Assembly: GCA_023442085.1 (NCBI GenBank)
Contig: JAEZMT010000066.1
Location: 3,099-67,098 of the forward strand
Origin: Pseudomonadota bacterium
GTDB lineage: Bacteria > Pseudomonadota > Alphaproteobacteria > Rhizobiales > Xanthobacteraceae
DNA: 64,000 nucleotides
Reading direction: 5' to 3'
The notes beneath the pieces are model-generated. The model had not been told where the DNA came from, made no database searches, and saw only the letters and a list, made by a program, of their open reading frames with translations. This document shows positions 9,104 through 18,871 of the stretch, piece after piece. The number at the start of each line of letters is the position of its first letter. Positions within the stretch are counted from its first letter, which is position 1. The translations under genes were made by a program, and so were the position numbers.

Positions 9104-10174
9104 TCAGTCGCGCAGCGCCGCCTCCAGATCCGCAAGATCCTGCGGCAGTGCGCTTTCGAACGACAATTCGTCGCCCGTCACCGGGTGCGCGAAGCCGAGC
9201 CGCGCCGCATGCAGCGCTTGCCGGCCGAGCGCGGCGAGGCAGGCCCGGGCTTCGTCCGGCAGCAGCGAAACCTTGGTGCGGAAGCCCTGGCCATAGACCT
9301 CGTCGCCGAGAAGCGGGTGGCCGGCGTGGGCCATGTGGACGCGGATCTGGTGGGTGCGCCCGGTCTCCAACCGGCATTCGATGAGGCTTGCGACCTCCGC
9401 GCCATTCTTGCCGACGAAGGTCTCCAGCACCTCCCAATGGGTGACCGCGTGGCGACCAGAACTACGTACCGCCATCTTCTGGCGATGGGTGGGGTGCCGA
9501 TCGATGGGCGCATCCACCCTGCCCTTCGGCTCGGGCACGCCCCAGACGAACGCGAGATAGGCGCGCTCCAGCGGCCCCTTACGGCCATGGTCGGCGAACT
9601 GGGCGGCGAGGCCCTTGTGGGCGGCGTCCGACTTGGCCACCACCAGCAGGCCGGACGTGTCCTTGTCGATGCGATGCACGATGCCCGGCCGCCGAACGCC
9701 GCCGATGCCCGACAGGCTGTCGCCGCAATGGTGCAGCAGCGCGTTCACCAGCGTGCCCGAGGCATGGCCCGGTGCCGGATGCACAACCAGTCCCGCCGGC
9801 TTGTCGATGACGATGAGGTGATCGTCCTCGAAAGCGATGGTCAGCGGGAGGTCTTCGGCCACCGGCTCGGCCGGCTCGGGGGGCGGCAGGGTCAGCGTGT
9901 AGACCTCGCCGGCATTGACCCTCGCCGCCGCGTCCCCTACCACTCCCCCGCCGATGGACACCTGCCCTTCCGCAACGAGCCGCTGGATGCGGGTGCGGCT
10001 GAGTTCGGGCGCGAGGCGCGCCAGGACGCGATCCAGCCGCTGCCCTGCATCCTCGGGCGCGACGGCGAGGATCAGGCTCGCGCCTGCGTCCTGACTGGCT
10101 TCGTCCGGCCCGATCTCATCGATGAGGTCGTCGAAGCCGTCGACAAGGGCAGCTTCGGTCGTCTTCGCGTTCAT
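9104..10174 (-). CDS. RluA/RluD family 23S rRNA pseudouridine synthase
   Basis: A 356-aa enzyme converting uridines to pseudouridine in 23S rRNA. An S4 RNA-binding domain covers residues about 40-85 (RLDRVLARLAPELSRTRIQR). The catalytic domain has the nucleophile Asp in the HRIDKDTSGLLVVAK motif and the later RTHQIRVHMAHAGHPLLGD motif. Length and domain order fit RluD, which modifies helix 69, but RluC-type activity cannot be excluded. The N-terminal ~35 residues are an acidic extension. The start lies 29 bp from the divergent DUF6476-like gene. Confidence 0.92.
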   Translation of the reverse strand: MNAKTTEAALVDGFDDLIDEIGPDEASQDAGASLILAVAPEDAGQRLDRVLARLAPELSRTRIQRLVAEGQVSIGGGVVGDAAARVNAGEVYTLTLPPPEPAEPVAEDLPLTIAFEDDHLIVIDKPAGLVVHPAPGHASGTLVNALLHHCGDSLSGIGGVRRPGIVHRIDKDTSGLLVVAKSDAAHKGLAAQFADHGRKGPLERAYLAFVWGVPEPKGRVDAPIDRHPTHRQKMAVRSSGRHAVTHWEVLETFVGKNGAEVASLIECRLETGRTHQIRVHMAHAGHPLLGDEVYGQGFRTKVSLLPDEARACLAALGRQALHAARLGFAHPVTGDELSFESALPQDLADLEAALRD

Positions 10175-10203
10175 TCTTGTCCCGTCAGGAGCCCCGGCCC
10201 CTC

Positions 10204-10551
10204 ATGTTCCACCGCCCGCCCCAGATCGACACCCCCGAAGAGGCACTGACGCCGGAGCAGGAGCGCGTTATCCGCAAGTTCCGCCGCTTCTCCAGCATCT
10301 CCATGCTGGTCATGGTGCTGGGGGTGGCGGCCGTGTTCGGCGTGATCGGTTATCGCATGATCCGGGCAAAACCGCTCGCCACCGGCGAAATGACCGCGCT
10401 TCTGCCCAAGGGCAGCCGCATCGTCTCCACCGCCGTCTCAGGCGACGTGGTGGTGGTGGCCATAGAACTCAACGGCGCGACGGAAATCCGCACCTTCGAC
10501 GCCCGCACGCTGGCGCCGGCGGGACGGCTGCGCTTCGCGGTGGAGCCCTGA
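10204..10551 (+). CDS. small membrane protein, probably DUF6476 family
   Basis: A 115-aa protein with a cytosolic N-terminus, one membrane segment (about residues 30-50, MLVMVLGVAAVFGVIGY) and a soluble C-terminal beta-rich domain. I recall this family next to rluD in alphaproteobacteria, so the family name is tentative. The ATG at 10204 is chosen because CAGGAGC lies about 10 bases upstream; a TTG at 10177 would add nine residues. Function is unknown. Confidence 0.65.
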   Translation: MFHRPPQIDTPEEALTPEQERVIRKFRRFSSISMLVMVLGVAAVFGVIGYRMIRAKPLATGEMTALLPKGSRIVSTAVSGDVVVVAIELNGATEIRTFDARTLAPAGRLRFAVEP

Positions 10552-10552
10552 G

Positions 10553-11269
10553 CTACTGGAGCGAGCCCTCTCCGTCGCCCGGCATGCGGGCCAGCATCAT
10601 CTGGGTGATGGCGACCAGCATGTCGGCCCGCGCCTTGAGATTGTCCGCCTCCAAAAGCGCCTGCTTCTCCAGCGCGCCATAGGGCGACATCACCGAAAGG
10701 GCGTTGACCAGCGTCTCGGTACCGGCCTGGCGGATGCCGTCCCAGTCCGCCTCCAGCTTGTTGGCGTCGAGAAAGGCCGCGAGCGCCGCGAGAACCGCAT
10801 CCCGGTCCACCTCCGCCTCGCCGGCCGAGACATCGAAATCCTCGGCGAACGTGCCGGTATCGATGCGGAACTGGCGGTACGGCGTCGTCACCGGCATCTC
10901 CTCGATCACCCGGAAGCGACAGATGCCGCTCAGGGTGATGAGGTAGCGGCCGTCCCCGGTCTCGCCGAACTGGGTGAGCCGCCCCACGCAGCCGACCTTG
11001 TGAACAGCCGGGCCGCGCGCACTGGCCGGTGCCGCCTCGTCCGGCTGGATCATCCCGATGAGCCGAGCGCCCCCGAGCGCATCGTCCACCATCGCCAAAT
11101 AGCGCGGCTCGAAGATGTTGAGCGGCAGTTCCGCCCGCGGCAGCAGCAGCGCGCCGGTCAGCGGAAATACGGGGATCACCGGCGGAATGTCCGCCGGCGC
11201 CAGGTAATTGCGGTTGGCAGCCACGAAAAAATCCTTCTCGAGCGCCTGCGAGCGAAATTCCGTCCGCAT
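10553..11269 (-). CDS. LON peptidase substrate-binding (N-terminal-like) domain protein
   Basis: A 238-aa stand-alone LON N domain without the ATPase or protease parts. The core runs from IPVFPLTGALLLPRAELPLN through IFEPRYLAMVDDAL and the IGMIQP strand to GRLTQFGETGDGRYLITLSG. Such proteins are widespread beside thioredoxin-like genes in alphaproteobacteria, and a role in protein quality control is inferred. The next gene on the same strand is a CnoX-type thioredoxin, 63 bp away, so they are likely one operon. The ATG at 11269 is chosen; a TTG seven codons upstream is also in frame. Confidence 0.85.
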   Translation of the reverse strand: MRTEFRSQALEKDFFVAANRNYLAPADIPPVIPVFPLTGALLLPRAELPLNIFEPRYLAMVDDALGGARLIGMIQPDEAAPASARGPAVHKVGCVGRLTQFGETGDGRYLITLSGICRFRVIEEMPVTTPYRQFRIDTGTFAEDFDVSAGEAEVDRDAVLAALAAFLDANKLEADWDGIRQAGTETLVNALSVMSPYGALEKQALLEADNLKARADMLVAITQMMLARMPGDGEGSLQ

Positions 11270-11332
11270 CGGGAAAGCGCATCGACACAACGATCGAAAG
11301 ACGCGCCCGCCCCGAACAGAAAGGCCGCGCTC

Positions 11333-12259
11333 TCAGGCGAACATGATCGCCGACAATTTCTTACGGCCTGAAAGGGTGAGCGGATCGGTCGGCCCCCACG
11401 CCTCAAACAGCTGCACCAGCTGCTTGCGGGCGGCGTCCTCGTTCCACGAGCGGTCGCGCTTGACGATGTCGAGCAGGTGAATCAGCGCGTCCTCCCGCCG
11501 GCCCTTGGCATTCAGCCCGATTGCGAGATCGAAGCGGGCCTGATGGTCGGCCGGGTCGAGGTCGAGCTTCGCCTGCAGCGTCGCGAGGTCGCCGAGAGAG
11601 GCCGCCTGCTCGGCGACATCGAGGGCGGCGCGGGCAGCGGCGATGGACGGATCGTTGGCCTTGTCGGCGGGCGCAAGCGCTAGCGTCGCCTTCGCCTGCT
11701 CCAGCGCGCCGGCGGCGACCTGGGTGCGCACGAGGCCGGCGAGCGCCTTCAGATTGTCCGGCTCCTCGCCCAGCACGCCGGCGAAGATTTCCGCGGCTGC
11801 GGTGAGGTCGCCGTCCGCGAGCGCACCCTCAGCGGCGGCGAGGGCCTCCTCAAGACCGTCCGTACCCGGACCGAGGAGGCGATCGATGAAGGCCTTCACC
11901 TGCCCCTCGGGCAGCGCGCCCATGAACCCGTCCACCGGCTGGCCGTTCACAAAGGCATAGACCGTGGGCACGGACTGGATGCCGAGCTTGCCCGGGATCA
12001 CCGGATGATCGTCGATGTTGAGCTTGGCGAGGCGCACCTTGCCCTTGGCGGCCTTCACCACCTTCTCGATCACCGGGGTCAGCGTCTTGCACGGGCCGCA
12101 CCAGGGCGCCCAGAAGTCCACGAGAACCGGACGGCGCTTCGATTCCTCCATCACCTCGGCCATGAAGGTCTGGGTGGTGGTATCGATGATGTCGCCGCCG
12201 GCGCTGTCCGAACCCGCAGCCGGTTTGGCACCCGTGGCGCCTGCCTGATTGAGCAGCAT
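11333..12259 (-). CDS. thioredoxin-TPR co-chaperone (CnoX/YbbN-like)
   Basis: A 308-aa protein with an N-terminal thioredoxin domain (residues about 25-130) carrying an intact WAPWCGPCK active site, followed by TPR-like helical repeats (about 150-300). E. coli CnoX lacks the full CxxC, whereas alphaproteobacterial members keep it and combine chaperone and reductase roles, so this copy is likely redox-active (inference). The start ATG at 12259 follows GGGGATTGC. The frame is open 65 codons further but that segment is Arg-rich read-through. It is divergent from smc and upstream of the LON-domain gene. Confidence 0.88.
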   Translation of the reverse strand: MLLNQAGATGAKPAAGSDSAGGDIIDTTTQTFMAEVMEESKRRPVLVDFWAPWCGPCKTLTPVIEKVVKAAKGKVRLAKLNIDDHPVIPGKLGIQSVPTVYAFVNGQPVDGFMGALPEGQVKAFIDRLLGPGTDGLEEALAAAEGALADGDLTAAAEIFAGVLGEEPDNLKALAGLVRTQVAAGALEQAKATLALAPADKANDPSIAAARAALDVAEQAASLGDLATLQAKLDLDPADHQARFDLAIGLNAKGRREDALIHLLDIVKRDRSWNEDAARKQLVQLFEAWGPTDPLTLSGRKKLSAIMFA

Positions 12260-12595
12260 GTGTCGCAATCCCCGAAATTCGTGCCCCGCGGCGCGCGATG
12301 GCGCCATGTGCCGGGGCGGCTTCCCATAAATGGGGCGCCGCCGCACCGACGCAATGCGGCGCTTGCCGCCTTGTACCCCTTTCGGGCCGGGAAGGTAAGG
12401 CAGGAGGCGCCGACACAACCATGAGGCGCATCTGCGTGCACCTCCCGCCGCCACAGCGATGACCCTTTGTGGATCGTTGGCGGACCAAGGCTTGCGCAGG
12501 GGCTACGGCCCATGCACGCTGGTTTGACCTCCACCGGAAAGGCTGGCACACCCCGCGCCGATGACCCTCCTCGCTCCCACAGCCAAGATCGCGGC
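12260..12595. other. 336-bp divergent intergenic region, no gene seen
   Basis: A spacer between the thioredoxin gene (leftward) and smc (rightward), expected to hold both promoters. No convincing -35/-10 pair, inverted repeat or small gene was found. In-frame read-through upstream of both starts is GC-biased and lacks ribosome sites. Confidence 0.5.
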
Positions 12596-15500
12596 ATGAA
12601 GTTCGACCGCCTGCGGCTCGTGGGCTTCAAGACCTTCGTTGAGCCCACCGATCTCCTGATCGAGCCCGGCCTGACCGGCGTCGTGGGGCCGAACGGGTGC
12701 GGCAAGTCGAACCTTGTCGAGGCGTTGCGCTGGGTGATGGGCGAAAGCTCCTACAAGGCCATGCGCGCCAACGACATGGAGGATGTCATCTTCTCCGGCA
12801 CCACGGGGCGGCCGGCGCGCAATTCCGCGGAAGTGGTGCTGCACCTCGACAATTCCGACCGCACCGCACCTGCCGCCTTCAATGAATGGGACCAGCTGGA
12901 GATCGTCCGCCGCATCGAGCGCGGCTCCGGATCGAGCTACCGTATCAACGGTAAAGACGTGCGCGCCCGCGATGTGCAGCTCATCTTCGCGGATGCCTCC
13001 ACCGGCGCCCGCTCCCCGGCATTGGTGCGGCAGGGGCAGATCGGCGAGATCGTCGGTGCCAAGCCCAATGCCCGCCGCCGCATCTTGGAAGAGGCGGCCG
13101 GCGTCGCCGGTCTCCACGCCCGCCGCCACGAGGCCGAGACCCGGCTGAAGGCGGCAGAGCAGAATCTGCTTCGGCTGGAAGACGTGATCACGCAGCTCGG
13201 CACGCAGGTGGACAGCCTTCGCCGCCAGTCGCGCCAGACCGTGCGCTACAAGTCGCTGGCCGCCGAGATCCGCCAGTGCGAGGCGACCCTGCTCTGGCTG
13301 CGCTGGCAGGACGTGACAAAGGCACTAGCCGACGCCGAGCAGGCCGTCGAGGCGGCCAAGCGCGACGGCGCAGAGCACACCCGCCTTCAGGCCGAGGCCG
13401 CGCGCCTCCAGGCCCTCGCCGCCCACGCCCTGCCCGCTTTGCGCCAGAAAGAGGCGGAAGCCGCCGCAGCGCTCCAACGCCTCACCCATGCCCGGCAGGA
13501 ACTGGACGCCGAGGAGGCCCGCCTCGCCACCCGCAAGGGCGAACTGGAGCGCCGCCTCGTCCAGCTGGCACAGGATACCGCCCGCGAAGAGGCCCTCTCC
13601 CACGACGCCGAAAGCGTGCTGGAGCGCCTTGCGACCGAGGCCGAAAACCTGCGCTTCGAGCAGGAGGAGGCGGCCGAGCGCGAGGCCATCGCCACCGACA
13701 TGCAGGACGAGGCTGCCGCCTTCCTGGAGGAGGCCGAGCGCGCGCTGGAGGAGAAGACCGCGCACTTCGCCGATCTCGGCGCCCGCCGCGCCTCGCTGGA
13801 GCAGCTTTTGCGGGAGACACGCGACCGGCTGGTGCGCAACGCCGCCGAGCGCGCCTCCGTGGAGGCAGAGGAGGCCCGCCTGAAGCAGCAGGCCGGTACC
13901 GACGCCCTCGAAGGCCTGCGCATGGAGGCGGAAGCTGCCCGCGATGCCCTGGCGGAGGCGGAAGAGGCGAGCATTGACGCCGAAGTGGCCCACACCGTCG
14001 CCCGTCGCGCCATCGAGGAATTGCGCCCGACCCTCGCCGAGGCGCAAAGCCGCTTCGGCCGGCTGGAGACCGAGGCGCGGACGCTGGCGAAGGTGCTCCA
14101 GTCCTCCGACGCGCGCTTCCCGCCGGTGGCCGACCTCGTCACGGTCGCAAAGGGCTATGAGACGGCGCTGGGTGCGGCCCTGGGCGATGATCTCGATCTG
14201 CCGGTGGACGGCGCCGCCCCCGCCCGATGGTCTGGGGCAATGGTCGACCCGGCCGACCCGTTGCTGCCGCAAGGCGCGGAGCCGCTTTCCCGATTCGTCT
14301 CCGGCGCCCCGGCACTGGCGCGGCGTCTGGCGCAGGTGGGCATCGTCTCCCGCGCTGACGGGCCCGCTTTGGCAAGCCGGTTGAAGACGGGCCAGCGCCT
14401 GGTCTCCGTTGAGGGAGACCTCTGGCGCTGGGATGGCGTGATCGCCGCCGCCGACGCACCCACGGCGGCCGCCCGCCGCCTCGCCGAGCGGAACCGGCTC
14501 GCCGACATCGAGGCCGAGGCGGCCTTGGCGGAAGCGCATCTCGACGAGGTGCGCGCCACCCTCGCAGACCGCGAAAGCGTGCTGCGGCAGGCCGCCGAGG
14601 GGGAGACCGTGGCCCGCGAAGCCCGCCGCACCGCCCAGCGCGCCGCCGAGGCGAGCCGCGCCACTTTGGAAGCGGCCGAGCGCCGTGCCGCCCAGCATCT
14701 TGCCCGTCTCTCCGCTTTGGCCGAAGCCCGCAACCGCCTCGCCGCCGTGCGGAGCGAATCGGAAGCAGCCCTCGCGGACGCCGAGCGCCAGCTTGCCGCG
14801 CTCGACACCCCGCAGGTGCTCGAATCGGAGCTGGCCCGCGCCCGCGCCGATACGGCCGAGCGACGCGCCGCCGTGGCCGAGGCCCGGGCCCGGCTCGATG
14901 CCTTGCGGCGCGACGCCACCCAGCGCATGCGTCGCCTCGAAGCCATCGCCGCCGAGGAACGCTCCTGGCGCCAGCGCGCCGGGGGTGCCGGGGAGCGCCT
15001 CGCCGCAGTCGCCGCCCGCGAGGCCGAGGCGCAGGCCGAGCTCGCCGAGATTGAGGAAGCGCCCTCCGAATTCATCCGCCGCCGCCGCACGCTGATGAAT
15101 GCGCTGGAAGAGGCCGAGGCCGCCCGACGCGAGGCCGCCGACCGCCTGGCCGAGGGCGAGGAGGCCCTCGCCGCTGCGGACCGGGCGGCCCGCGAGGCGT
15201 TGGAAGCCATGTCCGGCGCCCGCGCAGAGGCCGCCCGCGCCGACGCCCGGCTGGAAGGCGTCCGCCAGCGCCGCGACGATCTCCACCGCGAGATCGCCGA
15301 CATCCTCGACGGCCCGCCCGAGCTTGCCCGCGAACAGGCGGGCCTCACCGATTCGTCCCCTCCGCCCGATGTCACCGCCATCGAGGCGACTCTTGAGCGG
15401 GCGAAGCGTGACCGCGAGCGACTCGGTGCCGTGAACCTGCGGGCCGACGTGGAGCTGGAGGAGGCGGAGGCCCAGCACACCAAGCTCACCACTGAGCGCG

Positions 15501-16048
15501 ACGACCTCAACGAGGCCATTCGCCGCCTGCGCGCCGCCATCCAGAGCCTCAATCGTGAGGCGCGGGAACGGCTTCAGGCCTCCTTCGCCGTGGTGGACGG
15601 GCATTTCCGCAAGCTGTTCGACACGCTGTTCGGCGGCGGCGAGGCGCAACTGGTGCTCACCGATGCGGACGATCCGCTGGAAGCCGGCCTAGACATCATC
15701 GCCAAGCCGCCCGGCAAGAAGCCGCAAACGCTGATGCTGCTCTCCGGCGGAGAGCAGGCGCTGACCGCCATGGCGCTCATCTTCGCTGTCTTCCTGACCA
15801 ATCCCGCGCCCATCTGCGTGCTGGACGAGGTGGACGCGCCGCTTGATGACGCCAACGTGGAGCGTTTCTGCACCCTGCTGGAGGAGATGACGCGGCTGAC
15901 CGACACGCGCTTCCTCACAATCACGCACAATCCCATCACCATGGCCCACCAGAATCGCCTGTTCGGCGTGACCATGGCGGAGCGGGGAATCTCCCGGCTC
16001 GTGTCGGTGGATCTACAGAGCGCCGAACGCCTGCGCGAGGCCGTCTAG
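12596..16048 (+). CDS. smc: chromosome segregation ATPase SMC
   Basis: A 1150-aa condensin subunit that organises and segregates the chromosome. Walker A GPNGCGKS is at residues 31-38. Two long coiled coils, very rich in Ala, Glu and Arg, flank a hinge at about 505-640. The C-terminal head has the ABC signature LLSGGEQALTAMAL (about 1048) and Walker B CVLDEVDAPLDD (about 1075). The ATG at 12596 starts the conserved MKFDRLRLVGFKTF; the frame runs 43 codons further upstream without a ribosome site. ScpA and ScpB are not in the window. Confidence 0.97.
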   Translation: MKFDRLRLVGFKTFVEPTDLLIEPGLTGVVGPNGCGKSNLVEALRWVMGESSYKAMRANDMEDVIFSGTTGRPARNSAEVVLHLDNSDRTAPAAFNEWDQLEIVRRIERGSGSSYRINGKDVRARDVQLIFADASTGARSPALVRQGQIGEIVGAKPNARRRILEEAAGVAGLHARRHEAETRLKAAEQNLLRLEDVITQLGTQVDSLRRQSRQTVRYKSLAAEIRQCEATLLWLRWQDVTKALADAEQAVEAAKRDGAEHTRLQAEAARLQALAAHALPALRQKEAEAAAALQRLTHARQELDAEEARLATRKGELERRLVQLAQDTAREEALSHDAESVLERLATEAENLRFEQEEAAEREAIATDMQDEAAAFLEEAERALEEKTAHFADLGARRASLEQLLRETRDRLVRNAAERASVEAEEARLKQQAGTDALEGLRMEAEAARDALAEAEEASIDAEVAHTVARRAIEELRPTLAEAQSRFGRLETEARTLAKVLQSSDARFPPVADLVTVAKGYETALGAALGDDLDLPVDGAAPARWSGAMVDPADPLLPQGAEPLSRFVSGAPALARRLAQVGIVSRADGPALASRLKTGQRLVSVEGDLWRWDGVIAAADAPTAAARRLAERNRLADIEAEAALAEAHLDEVRATLADRESVLRQAAEGETVAREARRTAQRAAEASRATLEAAERRAAQHLARLSALAEARNRLAAVRSESEAALADAERQLAALDTPQVLESELARARADTAERRAAVAEARARLDALRRDATQRMRRLEAIAAEERSWRQRAGGAGERLAAVAAREAEAQAELAEIEEAPSEFIRRRRTLMNALEEAEAARREAADRLAEGEEALAAADRAAREALEAMSGARAEAARADARLEGVRQRRDDLHREIADILDGPPELAREQAGLTDSSPPPDVTAIEATLERAKRDRERLGAVNLRADVELEEAEAQHTKLTTERDDLNEAIRRLRAAIQSLNREARERLQASFAVVDGHFRKLFDTLFGGGEAQLVLTDADDPLEAGLDIIAKPPGKKPQTLMLLSGGEQALTAMALIFAVFLTNPAPICVLDEVDAPLDDANVERFCTLLEEMTRLTDTRFLTITHNPITMAHQNRLFGVTMAERGISRLVSVDLQSAERLREAV

Positions 16049-16216
16049 ACCCCCCGTAGAGGCTTGAGCGCGGCCTTTCCGGTACGGGCTGGCGGCCCAT
16101 ACGGAAGGCGGTGGGCGCACGCTTTCGCCCGGAACGGCCGCAAGGCGGCGAAGCACGATGTCGCAGCCACATTTTTCTCTTTTATTTTCAAAAACTTGAT
16201 ACCTAGCGCGGCCGCC

Positions 16217-16245
16217 TTGACACCCAATTTTGACGCAACTATGGT
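16217..16245 (+). promoter_or_regulatory. sigma-70-type promoter of the F0 ATP synthase operon
   Basis: TTGACA (16217-16222) and TATGGT (16240-16245) are separated by exactly 17 bases, in a locally AT-rich stretch 58 bp upstream of atpI. The -35 is a perfect match and the -10 matches four of six. This is the best promoter in the window by inspection. Confidence 0.65.
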
Positions 16246-16302
16246 GCGCCGCGGTTCGAGGGGGAGGGCTGCTGTCCTCCACCGGAGCCAGGAACTTGCG
16301 CC

Positions 16303-16686
16303 ATGTCCGGACCTGACGATACCTCCTCGCGAGGCAAAAGCGGACCGGACGGGGCGGCGGGATCCCGGCCCAGCGATACCGAGCTCTCCGCAAGGCTCGA
16401 GCGGCTCAACACCTCGTTGGGCCACGTGCGCGCCAAGGCCGAGGTGCCGGCTCCGAAGGGGCAGGACACATCGTCCAAATCCGGCGTTGCGCTGGCCTTC
16501 CGGCTGGGTGCCGAATTTGTGTCGGGCGTTCTGGTGGGATCTCTCATCGGCTACGGCATCGACCGCTTCTTTTCGATCACGCCCTGGGGGCTGATCGTAT
16601 TCACGCTGGTCGGCTTCGCCGCAGGCGTGGTGAATATGCTGAGGGCTTCCGGCGAAGGCCGGAAATCGGGTCCCGGCAAGTCCTGA
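16303..16686 (+). CDS. atpI: F0F1 ATP synthase subunit I (AtpI/AtpZ-type)
   Basis: A 127-aa protein with a polar N-terminus (residues 1-65) and two membrane segments (about 68-88 and 95-115) with the Gly-rich GVLVGSLIGYGIDRFF motif typical of alphaproteobacterial AtpI. Family knowledge: it assists c-ring assembly and Mg2+ supply and is not essential for catalysis. It is the first gene of the F0 operon, preceded by AGGAACT and a clear promoter, and followed by atpB after 171 bp. Confidence 0.88.
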   Translation: MSGPDDTSSRGKSGPDGAAGSRPSDTELSARLERLNTSLGHVRAKAEVPAPKGQDTSSKSGVALAFRLGAEFVSGVLVGSLIGYGIDRFFSITPWGLIVFTLVGFAAGVVNMLRASGEGRKSGPGKS

Positions 16687-16857
16687 CGGGCGCTCCCAGG
16701 GCGGCAGCGCGGCGGGCATGAGGTTTCGGGACGGCGCGAGCCGTCCGGGTCATAGGGTCGGGTCCGGTGACGGACGACGCCCCGTTGATTCATTTGGCGG
16801 CTTCGGCCGTGATCTGGGTTCAGCGGCCGAGGCCGCGATGGCAGGGGGCGCGTTCGG

Positions 16858-17610
16858 ATGACCGTCGATCCGATCCACCAGTTCGAGATCAAGCGCTATG
16901 TCGACCTGCTGAACTTCAGCAGCGTGCAATTCTCGTTCACGAACGCCGCCGTCTTCATGTTCGGCATCGTGGCGATCATCTTCTTCTTCCTCACCTTCGC
17001 CACCCGCGGCCGCACCCTCGTACCGGGCCGGGCGCAGTCGGCGGCGGAGATGAGCTACGAATTCATCGCCAAGATGGTTCGCGACAGCGCCGGCAACCAG
17101 GGCATGGTGTTCTTCCCGCTGGTGTTCTCGCTGTTCATGTTCGTGCTGGTGGCGAATGTGGTGGGCCTCATCCCCTACACCTTCACCGTCACCGCCCACC
17201 TGGTGGTTACCGCCGCTCTGGCGCTGCTGGTGATCGGCACCGTGATCATCTACGGCTTCATGAAGCACGGCACCCACTTCCTGCACCTGTTCGTGCCGTC
17301 GGGCGTTCCGGGTTTCCTGCTTCCCTTCCTGGTGGTGATCGAGGTCGTCTCGTTCCTCTCCCGCCCCATCAGCCTGTCGCTGCGTCTCTTCGCCAACATG
17401 CTGGCCGGTCATATCGCGCTGAAGGTGTTCGCCTTCTTCGTGGTGGGCCTTGCCTCGGCCGGTGTCGCCGGCTGGTTCGGCGCGACGCTGCCCTTCCTGA
17501 TGATCGTGGCGCTCACCGCGCTAGAGCTTCTGGTGGCGGTGCTGCAGGCCTACGTGTTCGCGGTTCTCACCTCGATCTACCTCAACGATGCGATCCATCC
17601 GGGTCACTGA
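16858..17610 (+). CDS. atpB: F0F1 ATP synthase subunit a
   Basis: A 250-aa integral membrane subunit forming the two proton half-channels. The essential Arg lies in [14 protein letters not shown], about residue 174, and the late [16 protein letters not shown] motif is intact. Five to six membrane segments are visible and the length is standard. GCAGGGGGC precedes the ATG. It is the second gene of the atpI-B-E-B'-B operon. Confidence 0.96.
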   Translation: MTVDPIHQFEIKRYVDLLNFSSVQFSFTNAAVFMFGIVAIIFFFLTFATRGRTLVPGRAQSAAEMSYEFIAKMVRDSAGNQGMVFFPLVFSLFMFVLVANVVGLIPYTFTVTAHLVVTAALALLVIGTVIIYGFMKHGTHFLHLFVPSGVPGFLLPFLVVIEVVSFLSRPISLSLRLFANMLAGHIALKVFAFFVVGLASAGVAGWFGATLPFLMIVALTALELLVAVLQAYVFAVLTSIYLNDAIHPGH

Positions 17611-17674
17611 CCCGGACGACGCCTCGCCGTTCCACCGCTTTCCCCAACACACGCGTTTTCTGAAGGAGCAGTCC

Positions 17675-17902
17675 ATGGATCCCGCAGCTGGTAAGTTCAT
17701 TGGTGCCGGTCTCGCCTGCCTCGGCATGGGTCTCGCCGGCGTCGGCGTCGGTAACATCTTCGGCAACTTCCTCGCTGGCGCCCTGCGCAACCCGTCGGCT
17801 GCCGACGGCCAGTTCGCCCGCGCGTTCATCGGCGCGGCGCTCGCGGAAGGTCTCGGCATCTTCTCGCTCGTCGTCGCCCTCGTCCTGCTGTTCGTGGCCT
17901 GA
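17675..17902 (+). CDS. atpE: F0F1 ATP synthase subunit c
   Basis: A 75-aa hairpin that forms the rotating c-ring. The proton-carrying carboxylate is Glu58 in [13 protein letters not shown], and the polar loop RNP is at 38-40. GXGXG packing motifs are in helix 1 (AGVGVG). A strong AAGGAGC ribosome site precedes the ATG. The start excludes 29 upstream in-frame codons that overlap the end of atpB. Confidence 0.97.
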   Translation: MDPAAGKFIGAGLACLGMGLAGVGVGNIFGNFLAGALRNPSAADGQFARAFIGAALAEGLGIFSLVVALVLLFVA

Positions 17903-18012
17903 TCCCAGGTTCGCGACGGAAGAGGTCTCCCGGGCGCCAGGCGCCCGGGCGCAGTGATTGACACCCTGTGCCGAGGCGCCGTTGCCTCGACAGGTGCGAA
18001 GGCGGGCAAGCC

Positions 18013-18726
18013 ATGATGAAGTCGTGGAAAGTGACTGTCGCGCTGGCGTTTGCGGGTGCGGTCCTGATGGGCGCTCCAGTCTCGGCGGCGAGCGATCCTG
18101 CCGGCAAGCCGGCCGTGGTCGCGCAGGCGGCTCCGCCCACCGGCGCAGCCGGGCACGGAACCCACGAGCCTGCCGCCGCAGTTCCCGGAGCGGGGCATGC
18201 GGATGCGGGCCATGGCAACAAGAGCCATTTCCCGCCCTTCGACGGCACCACCTTCGCCTCGCAGCTGCTGTGGCTCGCCCTGAGCTTCGGCCTGCTCTAC
18301 TTCCTGATGAGCCGCATCGCCCTCCCGCGCATCGGCCGCATCCTGGAAGACCGTCACGACCGCATCGCCGATGACCTTGAGGAAGCGGCGAAGCACAAGG
18401 CCGACAGCGAGGCCGCCCAGGCGGCCTACGAGAAGGCCCTTGCCGAGGCCCGCGCCAAGGCCAACTCCATCGCCGGTGAGACGCGCAACCGTCTCAGCGC
18501 CGAGCAGGACGCCAACCGCAAGTCTCTGGAAGCGGACCTCGCCACCAAGCTGGCCTCCGCCGAAGCGCGCATCGCCTCCACCAAGACCGAGGCCCTCACC
18601 CATGTGAAGGGCATCGCCGTCGACGCCACCGGCGCCATTGTTTCCACCCTCATCGGCACGAGCCCCGCTCAGCACGAGGTGGAGCAGGCGGTCGATGGCG
18701 CCCTCGCCAAGAAGGACGCGGCCTGA
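18013..18726 (+). CDS. atpG: F0F1 ATP synthase subunit B' (second b-type stator subunit)
   Basis: A 237-aa peripheral-stalk subunit. The N-terminus has a signal-like hydrophobic stretch (residues 8-25) and a His/Gly/Ala-rich linker (30-75). The single membrane anchor is near 80-100 (SQLLWLALSFGLLYFLM), followed by a long charged coiled coil. It is longer than most B' proteins because of the N-terminal extension. Alphaproteobacteria use a b/b' heterodimer in place of a b2 homodimer. MMKSW at 18013 is taken as the start; the frame stays open 15 codons upstream. Symbols atpF2 and atpX are also used. Confidence 0.9.
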   Translation: MMKSWKVTVALAFAGAVLMGAPVSAASDPAGKPAVVAQAAPPTGAAGHGTHEPAAAVPGAGHADAGHGNKSHFPPFDGTTFASQLLWLALSFGLLYFLMSRIALPRIGRILEDRHDRIADDLEEAAKHKADSEAAQAAYEKALAEARAKANSIAGETRNRLSAEQDANRKSLEADLATKLASAEARIASTKTEALTHVKGIAVDATGAIVSTLIGTSPAQHEVEQAVDGALAKKDAA

Positions 18727-18871
18727 GGGCCGCTCTGCCTGTGCGCCATCACGGACGCCGGGCCTGGAATTGTGAACGCGCCGCAAGCGGCCGCGTTCTG
18801 ACGAGCCCCTGACGTTTCAACGTCGCCCAGGCCCGATGGGGCCTGACGCAGACGGACCCGAGGACGACGTT

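Noticed and set aside
8023..9384. 453-codon plus-strand frame opposite rpoH
   Set aside because: Antisense shadow; rpoH on the minus strand has all sigma-factor motifs.
13325..15649. 774-codon minus-strand frame inside smc
   Set aside because: Arises from the biased codons of the coiled coil (GAG/GCC); no family features.
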